DNA of 64,000 nt from Lutimaribacter_A marinistellae (GTDB taxonomy: Bacteria > Pseudomonadota > Alphaproteobacteria > Rhodobacterales > Rhodobacteraceae). The position numbers and the translations under genes were made by a program. The DNA lies in NCBI RefSeq assembly GCF_042648365.1, contig NZ_JBHRXI010000002.1:1-64000 (forward strand), read 5' to 3'. Below are positions 7,825-14,963 of this stretch, piece by piece. The notes under the pieces are model-generated. The model saw nothing but the letters and a program-made list of their open reading frames with translations, made no database searches and was not told the origin of the DNA. Positions within the stretch are counted from its first letter, which is position 1. The number at the start of each line of letters is the position of its first letter.

Positions 7825-7838
7825 TTACCCACGGGTAA
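7825..7838. promoter_or_regulatory. Candidate parS palindrome, copy 3 (upstream of parA)
   Basis: TTACCCACGGGTAA carries the same inverted arms as copies 1 and 2 and the same GTA upstream flank as copy 1. It lies about 105 bp upstream of the parA start, where ParB binding could also regulate parAB transcription. A nearby degenerate direct repeat (GGTATTATCC then GGTATTACCC) precedes it. Confidence 0.6.
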
Positions 7839-7923
7839 GAAAACCGCCGGAAAACCTGCCCCTTCCGCCCACTGGGCGATTCGCGCGGCCAATACAGCGC
7901 AGGATCACTGGAACACAAAATAT

Positions 7924-7999
7924 GGGGGACATGATTCGCCCATTCGCCAGGATTGGGGGGACATTTTCGGCCAAAGAGGGGACACACAGGATGTCCCCC
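7924..7999. repeat. GGGGGACAT repeat cluster (iteron-like)
   Basis: GGGGGACAT occurs at 7924-7932 and 7956-7964, a shorter GGGGACA at 7978-7984, and the inverse ATGTCCCCC at 7991-7999. The first two are 32 bp apart (about three helical turns). Such clusters beside a plasmid initiator gene usually bind the initiator, either for replication or for autoregulation. Copy number is low, so this remains tentative. Confidence 0.45.
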
Positions 8000-8104
8000 T
8001 TCACCATAGATTCACCTATCTTTTGATTTTGAGGCTGATTGGGGCACAGTTCGAAGGGCTCACATCGACCGGTGGGTTGACAGAATCGAAAGGATGGACG
8101 CAAA

Positions 8105-8113
8105 TAATCCACA
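8105..8113 (+). promoter_or_regulatory. DnaA-box-like site
   Basis: TAATCCACA matches the consensus TTATCCACA at 8 of 9 positions and lies 59 bp upstream of the DnaA-like initiator start. It may recruit host DnaA or the plasmid initiator. A single 9-mer is weak evidence alone; its location supports it. Confidence 0.4.
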
Positions 8114-8171
8114 AGCTCGGAAAAGCGTTTGAAACGCAGGCAATAACGGGCAACGAGGCGGTGGAGCAGCC

Positions 8172-8861
8172 ATGCAGATGGTCAAACCGGTCGGGCGAAA
8201 TGCCCCGGCCCTAAAGTATGATATCCTCTCGGCGCTTGGGGTACATGCCCTGGCCGGAGACAAGCATCATCAGCGGTTGGTCCTGCGACTGATGGTTCTA
8301 ATCACGACGCGCTACAACTGGCAAAGCAACGAACTGTCGATCGGGCGAGCCGAGATCGCTCGGCTGTGGTCGGTGGACGAGCGCACAGTGAAACGCGAGA
8401 TGGCAAAGCTGCGCAATGCCGGTTGGCTACAGGTCAAGCGTCCCGCGGCGCGGGGCAGGGTGGCGGTCTATGAGCTGTCATTGTCCACGGTGCTGGCTGC
8501 GACGCGGGAGATCTGGGGCGCCATAGGGACGGATTTCGAAGCGCGCATGGATCAGGGCAAGGATGAGCCTTCGCAGAGCACCGACCCCAAGGTGGTGCCG
8601 CTTCGTCGGAAACCGGCTGCCACCGTCGAGGGGCTTTGGGGGGACGTGTTGAAGACGCTCGCCACACGAGAGGCCGACCTGACAGAGACCTGGTTTTCTC
8701 TATTGTCAGAGGCGGAGCACCGCGACGGCCGCGTTCTGTTGCTGGCCCCTTCGCAATTCATCGCGGACTACATCTCCCAGCACCTCGGGAGGCGTTTGCT
8801 GGCCGCCTATACGCAACATGACCCGACGGTGCGGCAAGTGGTCGTTGTCGCCGGGGTCTGA
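8172..8861 (+). CDS. DnaA-like plasmid replication initiator
   Basis: The product is 229 residues. The N-terminal half has a winged-helix DNA-binding domain (IARLWSVDERTVKREMAKLRNAGWLQVKR). The C-terminal 75 residues (LWGDVLKTL... TWFSLLSEAE, VLLLAPSQFIADYISQHLGRRLLAAY) resemble the N-terminal domain of DnaA, which contacts helicase. This layout, divergent from parAB, matches the DnaA-like replicase class described for Roseobacter-group plasmids. It would open the adjacent origin and recruit the replisome. The start ATG 8172 has a GGTGGAG site upstream. Alternative view: a replication-associated transcription factor, which seems less likely given the setting. Confidence 0.8.
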   Translation: MQMVKPVGRNAPALKYDILSALGVHALAGDKHHQRLVLRLMVLITTRYNWQSNELSIGRAEIARLWSVDERTVKREMAKLRNAGWLQVKRPAARGRVAVYELSLSTVLAATREIWGAIGTDFEARMDQGKDEPSQSTDPKVVPLRRKPAATVEGLWGDVLKTLATREADLTETWFSLLSEAEHRDGRVLLLAPSQFIADYISQHLGRRLLAAYTQHDPTVRQVVVVAGV

Positions 8862-9358
8862 CCGCATCTGGAAGAGCCGGGCAGTGGCGGGCATCTCTAT
8901 TGTCAGACACTAATGTTCCTGACATGCCTTCAAGCAGGTTGATGGTTTTCACTGCAAACCGCGGAGTTTCCCGGTCATTGCAGTGTCTTTCGTTTGCCCG
9001 AAGCGCCTTAGTCAGTGAAACCGCGCGCCGGTCGGGTTGGCGCCTGAAGATATGGCGACCCTACGTTAACCTGTTGATAATTGGTGCTTCCCTACCGCAT
9101 TGTGCCGCAACGTCGTGATCCGGAACCGCTTGACCGCGTAATCCTGATTCGTGTCCGGGTCAGCCAGTTTCATATGCTGCAGCGCGGCGGAAAACCTTCG
9201 GGTTTCATCCATTGACAGACTGGCAGAAACACGCTCACATCCGGTTAATGTCCGACGATAGCGGAGCGACCGATGACATTTCGAGTGGCCGAAACCACCA
9301 TGGTCCGTCAGCCGGGCGCGTTGGTGCGTCAAGCGCGGCGCAGGGGAGTCCGGTCGCG
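8862..9358. other. Non-coding region after the replicase gene
   Basis: About 500 bp separate the initiator from the GntR regulator. A TTG-started extension of the GntR frame back to 9212 is possible, but it lacks a ribosome binding site and family similarity. A small hairpin AAACC-TTCG-GGTTT (9192-9205) has a stable tetraloop and could end the replicase transcript or sit in the GntR leader. Otherwise no gene or clear repeat was seen. Confidence 0.45.
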
Positions 9359-10099
9359 ATGAGCCTGACGCCGAAACCCATCCAGGCCAGCTATGCCTAT
9401 CAGCAGATCGCCGAGGAGATCGAAGCGCAGATCATGCGCGGAGATCTGAAACCCGGCGATCCGTTGCCGGGCGAGGCCGAGCTGGCGGCGATGTTCGGCG
9501 TGACGCGTTCCACCGTTCGCGAAGGGCTTCGGCAGCTGGAAAGCGACGGGTTGGTGCGGCGACCGTCGCCAAGGCGGCTTGAGGTCACGGTTCCGCAGGC
9601 AGACCAGCTGACGACGCGGTCGGGGCGCGCGATGGCCTTGATGAAAGTTACCTTTCGCGAGCTGTGGGAGGTCACGATGGTGACCGAACCGCTTGCGGCC
9701 AGGATCGCGGCGGAGCGTGCCTCGGATGACGATATCGAGAGGCTTCAGGAATTGCATTCCGACCTTGTCGCGGCCGAAGGGCAAATGGCCCGCACGATCA
9801 AGCTGGACGAGTTGTTCCACATGCGCGTCGCCGAAATAGGGGGCAACCGCGTGCTTGCCCTAGCCCGCGAGCCGATCTCGCTGTTGCTGTTTCGCGGGTT
9901 TGCGCAGATCGCGCCATACGCCACCAAGTTCTACAAGCGCCAGATCGAGGCGCATTCCAACATCATCGCCGCAATGCGGGATCGCGACAGCGAGCGGGCC
10001 GAGAAATGGGCCCGCATGCATATCGAGGATTTCTGGCGCGGGGCTCAGATTGCCGGGCTTGAAGATGCCATCGCCCTCAACCCCCGGTCCCTGTCATAG
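9359..10099 (+). CDS. FadR/FCD-type GntR transcriptional regulator
   Basis: The product is 246 residues from ATG 9359, chosen because AGGGGAG lies 10 nt upstream and the GntR domain begins soon after. The N-terminal winged helix (YQQIAEEIEAQIMRGDLKPGDPLPGEAELAAMFGVTRSTVREGLRQLESDGLVRR) is classic GntR. The C-terminal helical FCD domain binds a carboxylate or acyl-CoA effector, often with metal. It leads the crotonase-TRAP-ligase operon (10109-16541), starting 9 bp before the first crotonase, so it most likely controls that operon in response to its substrate. Confidence 0.88.
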   Translation: MSLTPKPIQASYAYQQIAEEIEAQIMRGDLKPGDPLPGEAELAAMFGVTRSTVREGLRQLESDGLVRRPSPRRLEVTVPQADQLTTRSGRAMALMKVTFRELWEVTMVTEPLAARIAAERASDDDIERLQELHSDLVAAEGQMARTIKLDELFHMRVAEIGGNRVLALAREPISLLLFRGFAQIAPYATKFYKRQIEAHSNIIAAMRDRDSERAEKWARMHIEDFWRGAQIAGLEDAIALNPRSLS

Positions 10100-10108
10100 G
10101 ATGATGTG

Positions 10109-10990
10109 ATGAGTTTCGAGACCCTTGGCGTCGAGACAGACGACGGTGTCATGACATTGACGCTGAACCGGCCCGACCGGCTGAATGCCTTTACCCGACC
10201 CATGCTGGACGAGATGCTGTCCGTGCTGGACATGGCCGATGCCGATGACGCGGTGCGCGCCGTGATCGTGACCGGGGCAGGGCGCGCCTTTTGCGCAGGC
10301 GTGGATCTGGATGATCCAGACGCCTTTACAGCGGCCCAGATCGATCCGGGCGAGACCGACCCGGAAAAGTGGGCCGATCCCGGCAACAGGGACATGGGCG
10401 GGATCCTGGCATTGCGGCTGTTCAACTGCCTCAAGCCTGTGATCGCTGCGGTCAACGGGCCTGCGGTGGGTATCGGCGCGACGATGCAGCTGCCGATGGA
10501 CATCCGGTTAGCGTCTGAAAAGGCGCGGTTCGGCTTTGTCTTTGCGCGTCGCGGTATCGTGCCCGAGGCAGCGTCGAGCTGGTTCCTGCCGCGCCTCGTC
10601 GGAATGTCGCAAGCGCTGGAATGGAGCTATACGGGCCGTGTCTTCGGTGCGGAAGAGGCGCTGGCCGGTGGGCTCGTGCGGTCCGTTCATGCGCCCGAAG
10701 ACCTGTTACCGGCAGCAATGCAGATCGCCCGGGAGATTGCCGATCACGCCGCACCCATCTCGGTCGCGCTGACGCGACAGATGATGTGGCGCATGGCCGG
10801 GGCATCGCATCCGATGGAGGCGCATCGCGTCGACAGCCGCGCCATCGTTGCGCGCAGCTGTTCCGAAGACTCCGCCGAGGGCGTGGCGAGCTTTCTTGAA
10901 AAACGAGCCCCCGCTTTCCCGAACACGGTTTCGACCGACATGCCCGGATTTTTCCCATGGTGGGACGAACCCGGCTGGAAATCAGAGTAG
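10109..10990 (+). CDS. Enoyl-CoA hydratase/isomerase (crotonase) family protein, atypical active site
   Basis: The product is 293 residues. The crotonase fold is clear: VRAVIVTGAGRAFCAGVDL for the CoA-pyrophosphate/oxyanion region and PVIAAVNGPAVGIGATMQLPMDIRLA. The second glutamate position is kept in GIVPEAAS, but where hydratases have the first catalytic Glu (GGCEL) this protein has GATMQL. It is therefore probably an isomerase or another crotonase-fold reaction rather than a standard hydratase. The C-terminal extension (FFPWWDEPGWKSE) is Trp-rich and unusual. It is second in the GntR-led operon and 3 bp upstream of another crotonase. The start is ATG 10109, directly after an in-frame GTG. 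Confidence 0.82.
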   Translation: MSFETLGVETDDGVMTLTLNRPDRLNAFTRPMLDEMLSVLDMADADDAVRAVIVTGAGRAFCAGVDLDDPDAFTAAQIDPGETDPEKWADPGNRDMGGILALRLFNCLKPVIAAVNGPAVGIGATMQLPMDIRLASEKARFGFVFARRGIVPEAASSWFLPRLVGMSQALEWSYTGRVFGAEEALAGGLVRSVHAPEDLLPAAMQIAREIADHAAPISVALTRQMMWRMAGASHPMEAHRVDSRAIVARSCSEDSAEGVASFLEKRAPAFPNTVSTDMPGFFPWWDEPGWKSE

Positions 10991-10993
10991 GTC

Positions 10994-11770
10994 ATGACAG
11001 ACAAAATCCTGATAGAGCGCCACGGGCCGGTCACGACCCTGAGGCTGAACGACCCCGAGACGATGAACGCGATTACCGCGGACATGGCGAACGGGCTGCA
11101 TGACGCGATCAAGTCCGAGGTCGCCGAAGGCGCGCGTGCGCTGATCCTTGCCGGTAGCGAGCGGGCATTTTCGACCGGCGCCAACCTAAAGGCGGCGATC
11201 CCAGGCGATCTTGGCTCCTTCGACGCGGGAGAGACGCTGGAGCGGGATTACAACCCGCTGATGCTGACGATCCGTGACCTGGAGGTGCCGCTGATCTCGG
11301 CGGTGCGCGGTGCGGCGGCGGGTGTCGGTGCCTCGCTTGCGCTGGCCTGCGATTTGATCGTGGCGGGGCGCGACGCCTATTTTCTCGAAGCATTTGCCCG
11401 GATCGGCCTTGTGCCGGATGGCGGCGCGACATGGCTGCTGACCCGTGCCGTGGGCCGCGTCCGCGCGATGGAGATGATGTTGCTGGCCGAGAAAATCGAC
11501 GCGACCAAAGCCCATGAATGGGGTCTGGTCACCCGGCTGGCCGACAAGGATGCCGAGGCAGAGGCGCTGGAACTGGCGTCGCGGCTGGCGCAGGGGCCGA
11601 CGCGTGCCTACGGTCTGATCCGGCGCGCGGCATGGGCTGCAGCGGATCAGGATTTCGAGGCCACGCTCGTCACCGAGCGCTTGCTTCAGAAACAGGCCGG
11701 GAACGGTCCTGATTTTGCCGAAGGGCTGGATGCCTTTCTCCGGAAACGGAGCCCGAACTTTCACAAATAA
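10994..11770 (+). CDS. Enoyl-CoA hydratase/isomerase family protein (PaaG-like active site)
   Basis: The product is 258 residues. It has the oxyanion-hole regions ALILAGSERAFSTGANLK and RGAAAGVGASLALACDLIVA. The active-site acid is Asp in RIGLVPDGGATWLLTR, as in PaaG/PaaB-type isomerases, with no first-position Glu. The C-terminus (GLDAFLRKRSPNF) is typical. It likely isomerises or rearranges the CoA thioester made by the ligase at 14964. Two different crotonases in tandem suggest successive steps on one substrate. Confidence 0.85.
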   Translation: MTDKILIERHGPVTTLRLNDPETMNAITADMANGLHDAIKSEVAEGARALILAGSERAFSTGANLKAAIPGDLGSFDAGETLERDYNPLMLTIRDLEVPLISAVRGAAAGVGASLALACDLIVAGRDAYFLEAFARIGLVPDGGATWLLTRAVGRVRAMEMMLLAEKIDATKAHEWGLVTRLADKDAEAEALELASRLAQGPTRAYGLIRRAAWAAADQDFEATLVTERLLQKQAGNGPDFAEGLDAFLRKRSPNFHK

Positions 11771-11811
11771 CGGACCGGACAATCCTTGGAAGGTCGTTAG
11801 CAGAAGCGCCA

Positions 11812-11829
11812 TTGGTCCGCCTGGACCAA
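11812..11829. promoter_or_regulatory. Inverted repeat ahead of dctP
   Basis: TTGGTCC (11812-11818), GCCT, GGACCAA (11823-11829) is a perfect 7-bp inverted repeat in the 96-bp gap between the second crotonase and dctP. It may be an operator for the GntR regulator or an RNA hairpin that insulates the highly expressed binding-protein gene. Confidence 0.4.
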
Positions 11830-11866
11830 CGGCACACATGGATGTCTCAACGGGAGGAAAGAGACC

Positions 11867-13003
11867 ATGAACACTTCGATCAAAACCCTTGTCGCAGGCG
11901 CCTCGATGTTGGCGCTGGCCGGCGCGGCGCACGCGCAGCAGCTGACCTTTGCCGGCGGGTGGCCCCCCGGTTCGGCACCCACGGGCATGCTGGAGAAATT
12001 CGCCGACGCCGTCGAAGAGAACTCGGGCGGCGATGTCACGGTCCGTGTCTTTCCGCTGTCGCTGCTGAGCTTTGCCGAGTCCAATGCGGGCGTTCGTGAC
12101 GGCATCGCGGACATGACCGTGAACCTGACGCCCTATTTCCCGGCGGAGTTCCCCAACCTCAACATGCTGGCCGAGTTCTCGGAACTGGCCGAGCTTGAAG
12201 AATTCGCAAGCGAGATCAGCTCGACCGCTTTTGCAGGCGCGCTGTCGGAATACGTGCTTTTGAATTGCGACGACTGCCAGAAGGAGGTCGCCGACCAGAA
12301 CCAGGTCTATCTGGGGGCAGCGTCGACCACGTCTTATGTGCTGCAATGTGTCGTACCGTTGGAATCGGCTGCCGACCTGGAAGGCAAGCGCATCCGTACG
12401 GCAGGCGCGTATTGGGCCCGCTGGGCCGAGAGCGTGGGCGCGGTTCCGGTTTCGATCTCGGTCAACGAGACGCTCGAAGGTCTGAACCAGGGCGTTGTGG
12501 ACTGCACCGCCTCGAACACCGCCGACTTTGTCAATTTTGGTTTCATCGACGTCGTGAAATACGTCTATCTTGGCCTGCCCGGCGCGCAGTTCACGGTCCC
12601 CGTGACCATGAACCGGGACACCTGGGGCGGCATGGATGCCGAGACCCGCGGCGAAATCCTGCGTGCATCGGCCGACCTGGTGGCGGACATCACGTGGGTC
12701 TATATCGAGGAAGCACGCGCCGGCAAGGAACGCGCACCGGGATTGGGCATCGAGTACACCGACGCGCCGCAGGACATGGTTGACGGCAACCGCGCCTTCA
12801 TTGCGTCGGACAAGGATGCGGTGGCCCGGATCTACGAAGAGCGTTTCGGCCTGACCTCGGGCGACGAAGCCAGCACCGCGATCCGTGAACTGATGGGCAA
12901 GTGGACCGAGCTGACCAAGGACGTCTCGAACGGCGACGAGCTGGGCGAGATCTACTGGAACGAAGTCTTCTCGAAAGTGGACACCGCTTCCTACGGTCAG
13001 TGA
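11867..13003 (+). CDS. dctP: TRAP transporter substrate-binding protein (DctP family), system 1
   Basis: The product is 378 residues with a signal peptide (MNTSIKTLVAGASMLALAGA, cleavage after AHA). The DctP fold is shown by the conserved carboxylate-binding arginine segment DLEGKRIRTAGAYWARWAESVGA and the following SVNETLEGLNQGVVDCTASN. It captures an organic acid in the periplasm and delivers it to the DctQM permease. Cys pairs (NCDDC, CVV, DCTAS) are unusual for the family and may form disulfides. A ribosome binding site GGGAGGAAA precedes ATG 11867. A hairpin follows the stop. Confidence 0.93.
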   Translation: MNTSIKTLVAGASMLALAGAAHAQQLTFAGGWPPGSAPTGMLEKFADAVEENSGGDVTVRVFPLSLLSFAESNAGVRDGIADMTVNLTPYFPAEFPNLNMLAEFSELAELEEFASEISSTAFAGALSEYVLLNCDDCQKEVADQNQVYLGAASTTSYVLQCVVPLESAADLEGKRIRTAGAYWARWAESVGAVPVSISVNETLEGLNQGVVDCTASNTADFVNFGFIDVVKYVYLGLPGAQFTVPVTMNRDTWGGMDAETRGEILRASADLVADITWVYIEEARAGKERAPGLGIEYTDAPQDMVDGNRAFIASDKDAVARIYEERFGLTSGDEASTAIRELMGKWTELTKDVSNGDELGEIYWNEVFSKVDTASYGQ

Positions 13004-13022
13004 TCCCCGACCTTCGTGACCT

Positions 13023-13054
13023 GGCCGGACGTATCCCACGGGGCGCGTCCGGCC
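13023..13054 (+). terminator. Intercistronic hairpin between dctP and dctQ
   Basis: GGCCGGACG (13023-13031) and CGTCCGGCC (13046-13054) form a perfect 9-bp stem with a 14-nt loop, followed by CTTTCTTGCC. It lies between the binding protein and permease genes. A hairpin here would terminate some transcripts or protect the 3' end of dctP mRNA, giving excess binding protein over permease. Confidence 0.55.
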
Positions 13055-13088
13055 CTTTCTTGCCTTTCCTGACCAACGGAGGTTCGCC

Positions 13089-13625
13089 GTGTTCGCCATA
13101 GGACGACTCCTTTCGACACTGGCCAAAGCGTCAACCGTGCTGGGCACGATCTGCGTGACGCTGATGATGCTGCACGTGACCGCCGACGTGGTCGGACGCT
13201 ACCTGTTCAACGCGCCGTTGATCGGGACCATCGTGATCGTGGCCAACTATTACATGATCGTGCTCGTCTTTCTCTCGATCGGCGTGGCCGAGGAGAAACG
13301 CGCGCATATTTCGGTCGAGGTATTCACCGACATGATGCCCGAGCGGCCGCGCAAGGTTCTGGACGTCTTTTCCGGGATCTTCACCGTCGGCGTCATCTCT
13401 CTGGTGGCGTGGGGCGGTTACCTCGAAGCGGTCAAGAAGACCAACCTTGGCGCGACCAAGGAACAGGGTTCGGCGATGATCGAGATCTGGCAGAGCTACT
13501 GGGCGATCCCTGTGGGCGCAACGCTGATGGCGGCGGTCGCGGCCTATCGCGTCGTGACCCAGATCACGGGCGCGCGCAGCGGGCTGGATGAAACAGATGA
13601 AAATGCGAAGTTCATAAATGACTGA
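13089..13625 (+). CDS. dctQ: TRAP transporter small permease (DctQ), system 1
   Basis: The product is 178 residues with four hydrophobic helices, as in DctQ. It includes the family stretch DVVGRYLFNAPLIGTIVIVANYYMIVLVFLSIGVAEEKRAHISVEVF. The start is GTG 13089 with GGAGG 8-12 nt upstream; no ATG is suitably placed. It pairs with the large subunit DctM to form the sodium-coupled membrane unit. It overlaps the dctM start by 8 bp. Confidence 0.9.
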   Translation: MFAIGRLLSTLAKASTVLGTICVTLMMLHVTADVVGRYLFNAPLIGTIVIVANYYMIVLVFLSIGVAEEKRAHISVEVFTDMMPERPRKVLDVFSGIFTVGVISLVAWGGYLEAVKKTNLGATKEQGSAMIEIWQSYWAIPVGATLMAAVAAYRVVTQITGARSGLDETDENAKFIND

Positions 13626-14925
13626 TGTCGGAATCGGCTTGAGCGGCCTTGCCACGCTCATCGCCCTGATCGCTGTCCGGGTCCCGATCGGGATCGCGCT
13701 GATCGGCGTCTCCTTTGGCGGGCTCTGGATGCTCATGGGACCACGGGTGGCATGGGGATCGCTCAGTATCATCCCGTACGAGTTCACGTCGAGCTGGATT
13801 CTCAGCTCGATCCCGATGTTCCTGTTCCTGGGCTTCATCAGCTACCACACGCAGCTGACACGCGGCATGTTCAACGCCGCGCGGATCTGGCTGTCGAGCC
13901 TGCCCGGCGGGCTGGCCATCGCGTCGATCTTTGGCTCGGCAGGTTTTGCCGCCGTGTCGGGATCGTCTATCGCCTGTTCAGCCGCTATGGGCCGGATCGC
14001 AATTCCGGAAATGATGAAACATCACTACCATCCGGAACTGGCCACCGGGACCGTGGCCGTCGCGGGCACGATCGGCGCGCTGATCCCGCCATCCATCATC
14101 CTGATCCTGTACGGGGTGATCGCGCAGATCTCGATCTCCGCCCTGTTTCTCGGCGGCGTGGTGGCCGGCCTGCTGACGGCCCTGGGCTATGTCATCGTCG
14201 TTCTGGTCAGGGTCGGCCTGAACCCCGAACTGGCGCCGGATCGCGACGCAAGTGTACCGTTGAGCGAAAAGCTCCTCGCACTGCGTGAGACCTGGCCGAT
14301 CCTGTTGATCATGATCGGCATTTTCGGCGGGCTGTTCGGCGGCGTCTTTACCCCGACCGAAGCGGGCGCAGTGGGTGCCTCGCTGGCATGTCTCGTCGCC
14401 ATCGTCAGCGGTCAGATGACGTTTACAAGGTTCCTGACAGCGGCACGCGAAACGCTGATGACCACTGCCGCGCTTCTGATCATTGCCATCGGGGCCAGCT
14501 TGCTGACGCGGTTCCTTGCCCTCTCTGGCGCGGGGGATTTCCTGTCCTCGGGCATTCTCTCCATCGCGACGAGCCCGATCCTGCTGATGATCGGCATCGT
14601 CTGCGTCTACCTGTTGATGGGCATGTTTCTTGAACCCATCGGGGCGATGCTGCTGACCCTGCCGATCATTCTGCCGGTCGTCGATGCCTCGGGCTGGAGC
14701 CTGTTGTGGTTCGGCATCGTGCTGACCAAGCTGCTCGAGATCGGAATGATCACCCCGCCCATCGGGATGAACGTATTCGTGATCAAGAGCGTGGTGGGCG
14801 ACCTTGTCAAAACCTCGGCCATCTTCCGGGGCGTGGTGTGGTTCATCGTCATGGACCTGGTGCTGGTGGCGATCCTGTGCGCCTTCCCGCAACTGGTTCT
14901 GTGGCTGCCCGAATTGTTGAGCTGA
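13618..14925 (+). CDS. dctM: TRAP transporter large permease (DctM), system 1
   Basis: The product is 435 residues with about 12 hydrophobic segments. DctM hallmarks are FGSAGFAAVSGSSIACSAAMGRIAIPEM, GTVAVAGTIGALIPPSIILILYGV and the C-terminal ITPPIGMNVFVIKSV. It translocates the acid using the sodium gradient, with DctQ. It begins inside the dctQ stop region (ATGACTGA overlap), so translation is coupled. It is followed 38 bp later by the acyl-CoA ligase. Confidence 0.93.
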   Translation: MTDVGIGLSGLATLIALIAVRVPIGIALIGVSFGGLWMLMGPRVAWGSLSIIPYEFTSSWILSSIPMFLFLGFISYHTQLTRGMFNAARIWLSSLPGGLAIASIFGSAGFAAVSGSSIACSAAMGRIAIPEMMKHHYHPELATGTVAVAGTIGALIPPSIILILYGVIAQISISALFLGGVVAGLLTALGYVIVVLVRVGLNPELAPDRDASVPLSEKLLALRETWPILLIMIGIFGGLFGGVFTPTEAGAVGASLACLVAIVSGQMTFTRFLTAARETLMTTAALLIIAIGASLLTRFLALSGAGDFLSSGILSIATSPILLMIGIVCVYLLMGMFLEPIGAMLLTLPIILPVVDASGWSLLWFGIVLTKLLEIGMITPPIGMNVFVIKSVVGDLVKTSAIFRGVVWFIVMDLVLVAILCAFPQLVLWLPELLS

Positions 14926-14963
14926 TGAAACCGGCCCCCTTCAAGCGATGATTGAGAAGAAAA

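Larger units (their letters stand above)
7720..8171. other. Probable replication origin and control region between parA and the replicase
   Basis: This 452-bp divergent intergenic region holds the third TTACCC palindrome (7825-7838). It has GGGGGACAT at 7924 and 7956, a shorter GGGGACA at 7978, an inverted ATGTCCCCC at 7991-7999, and an AT-rich segment near 8002-8036. A TAATCCACA site (8105-8113) is one base from the DnaA box consensus, and TTGACA at 8077-8082 could be a -35 element of the initiator gene. Repeats, an AT-rich stretch and a DnaA box beside an initiator gene fit an origin, but that is an inference. Confidence 0.5.

Noticed and set aside
7924..7999. CRISPR-like repeat array
   Set aside because: The repeats are 7-9 bp, few, irregularly spaced and in both orientations, unlike CRISPR repeats; no cas gene is in the window.
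9212..9358. N-terminal extension of the GntR regulator from TTG 9212
   Set aside because: The added 49 residues have no family similarity, the TTG lacks a ribosome binding site, and ATG 9359 has AGGGGAG at good spacing.
11186..13147. 653-residue open frame on the minus strand across crotonase and dctP
   Set aside because: It is antisense to two well-supported genes, has a composition typical of high-GC shadow frames and matches no family.
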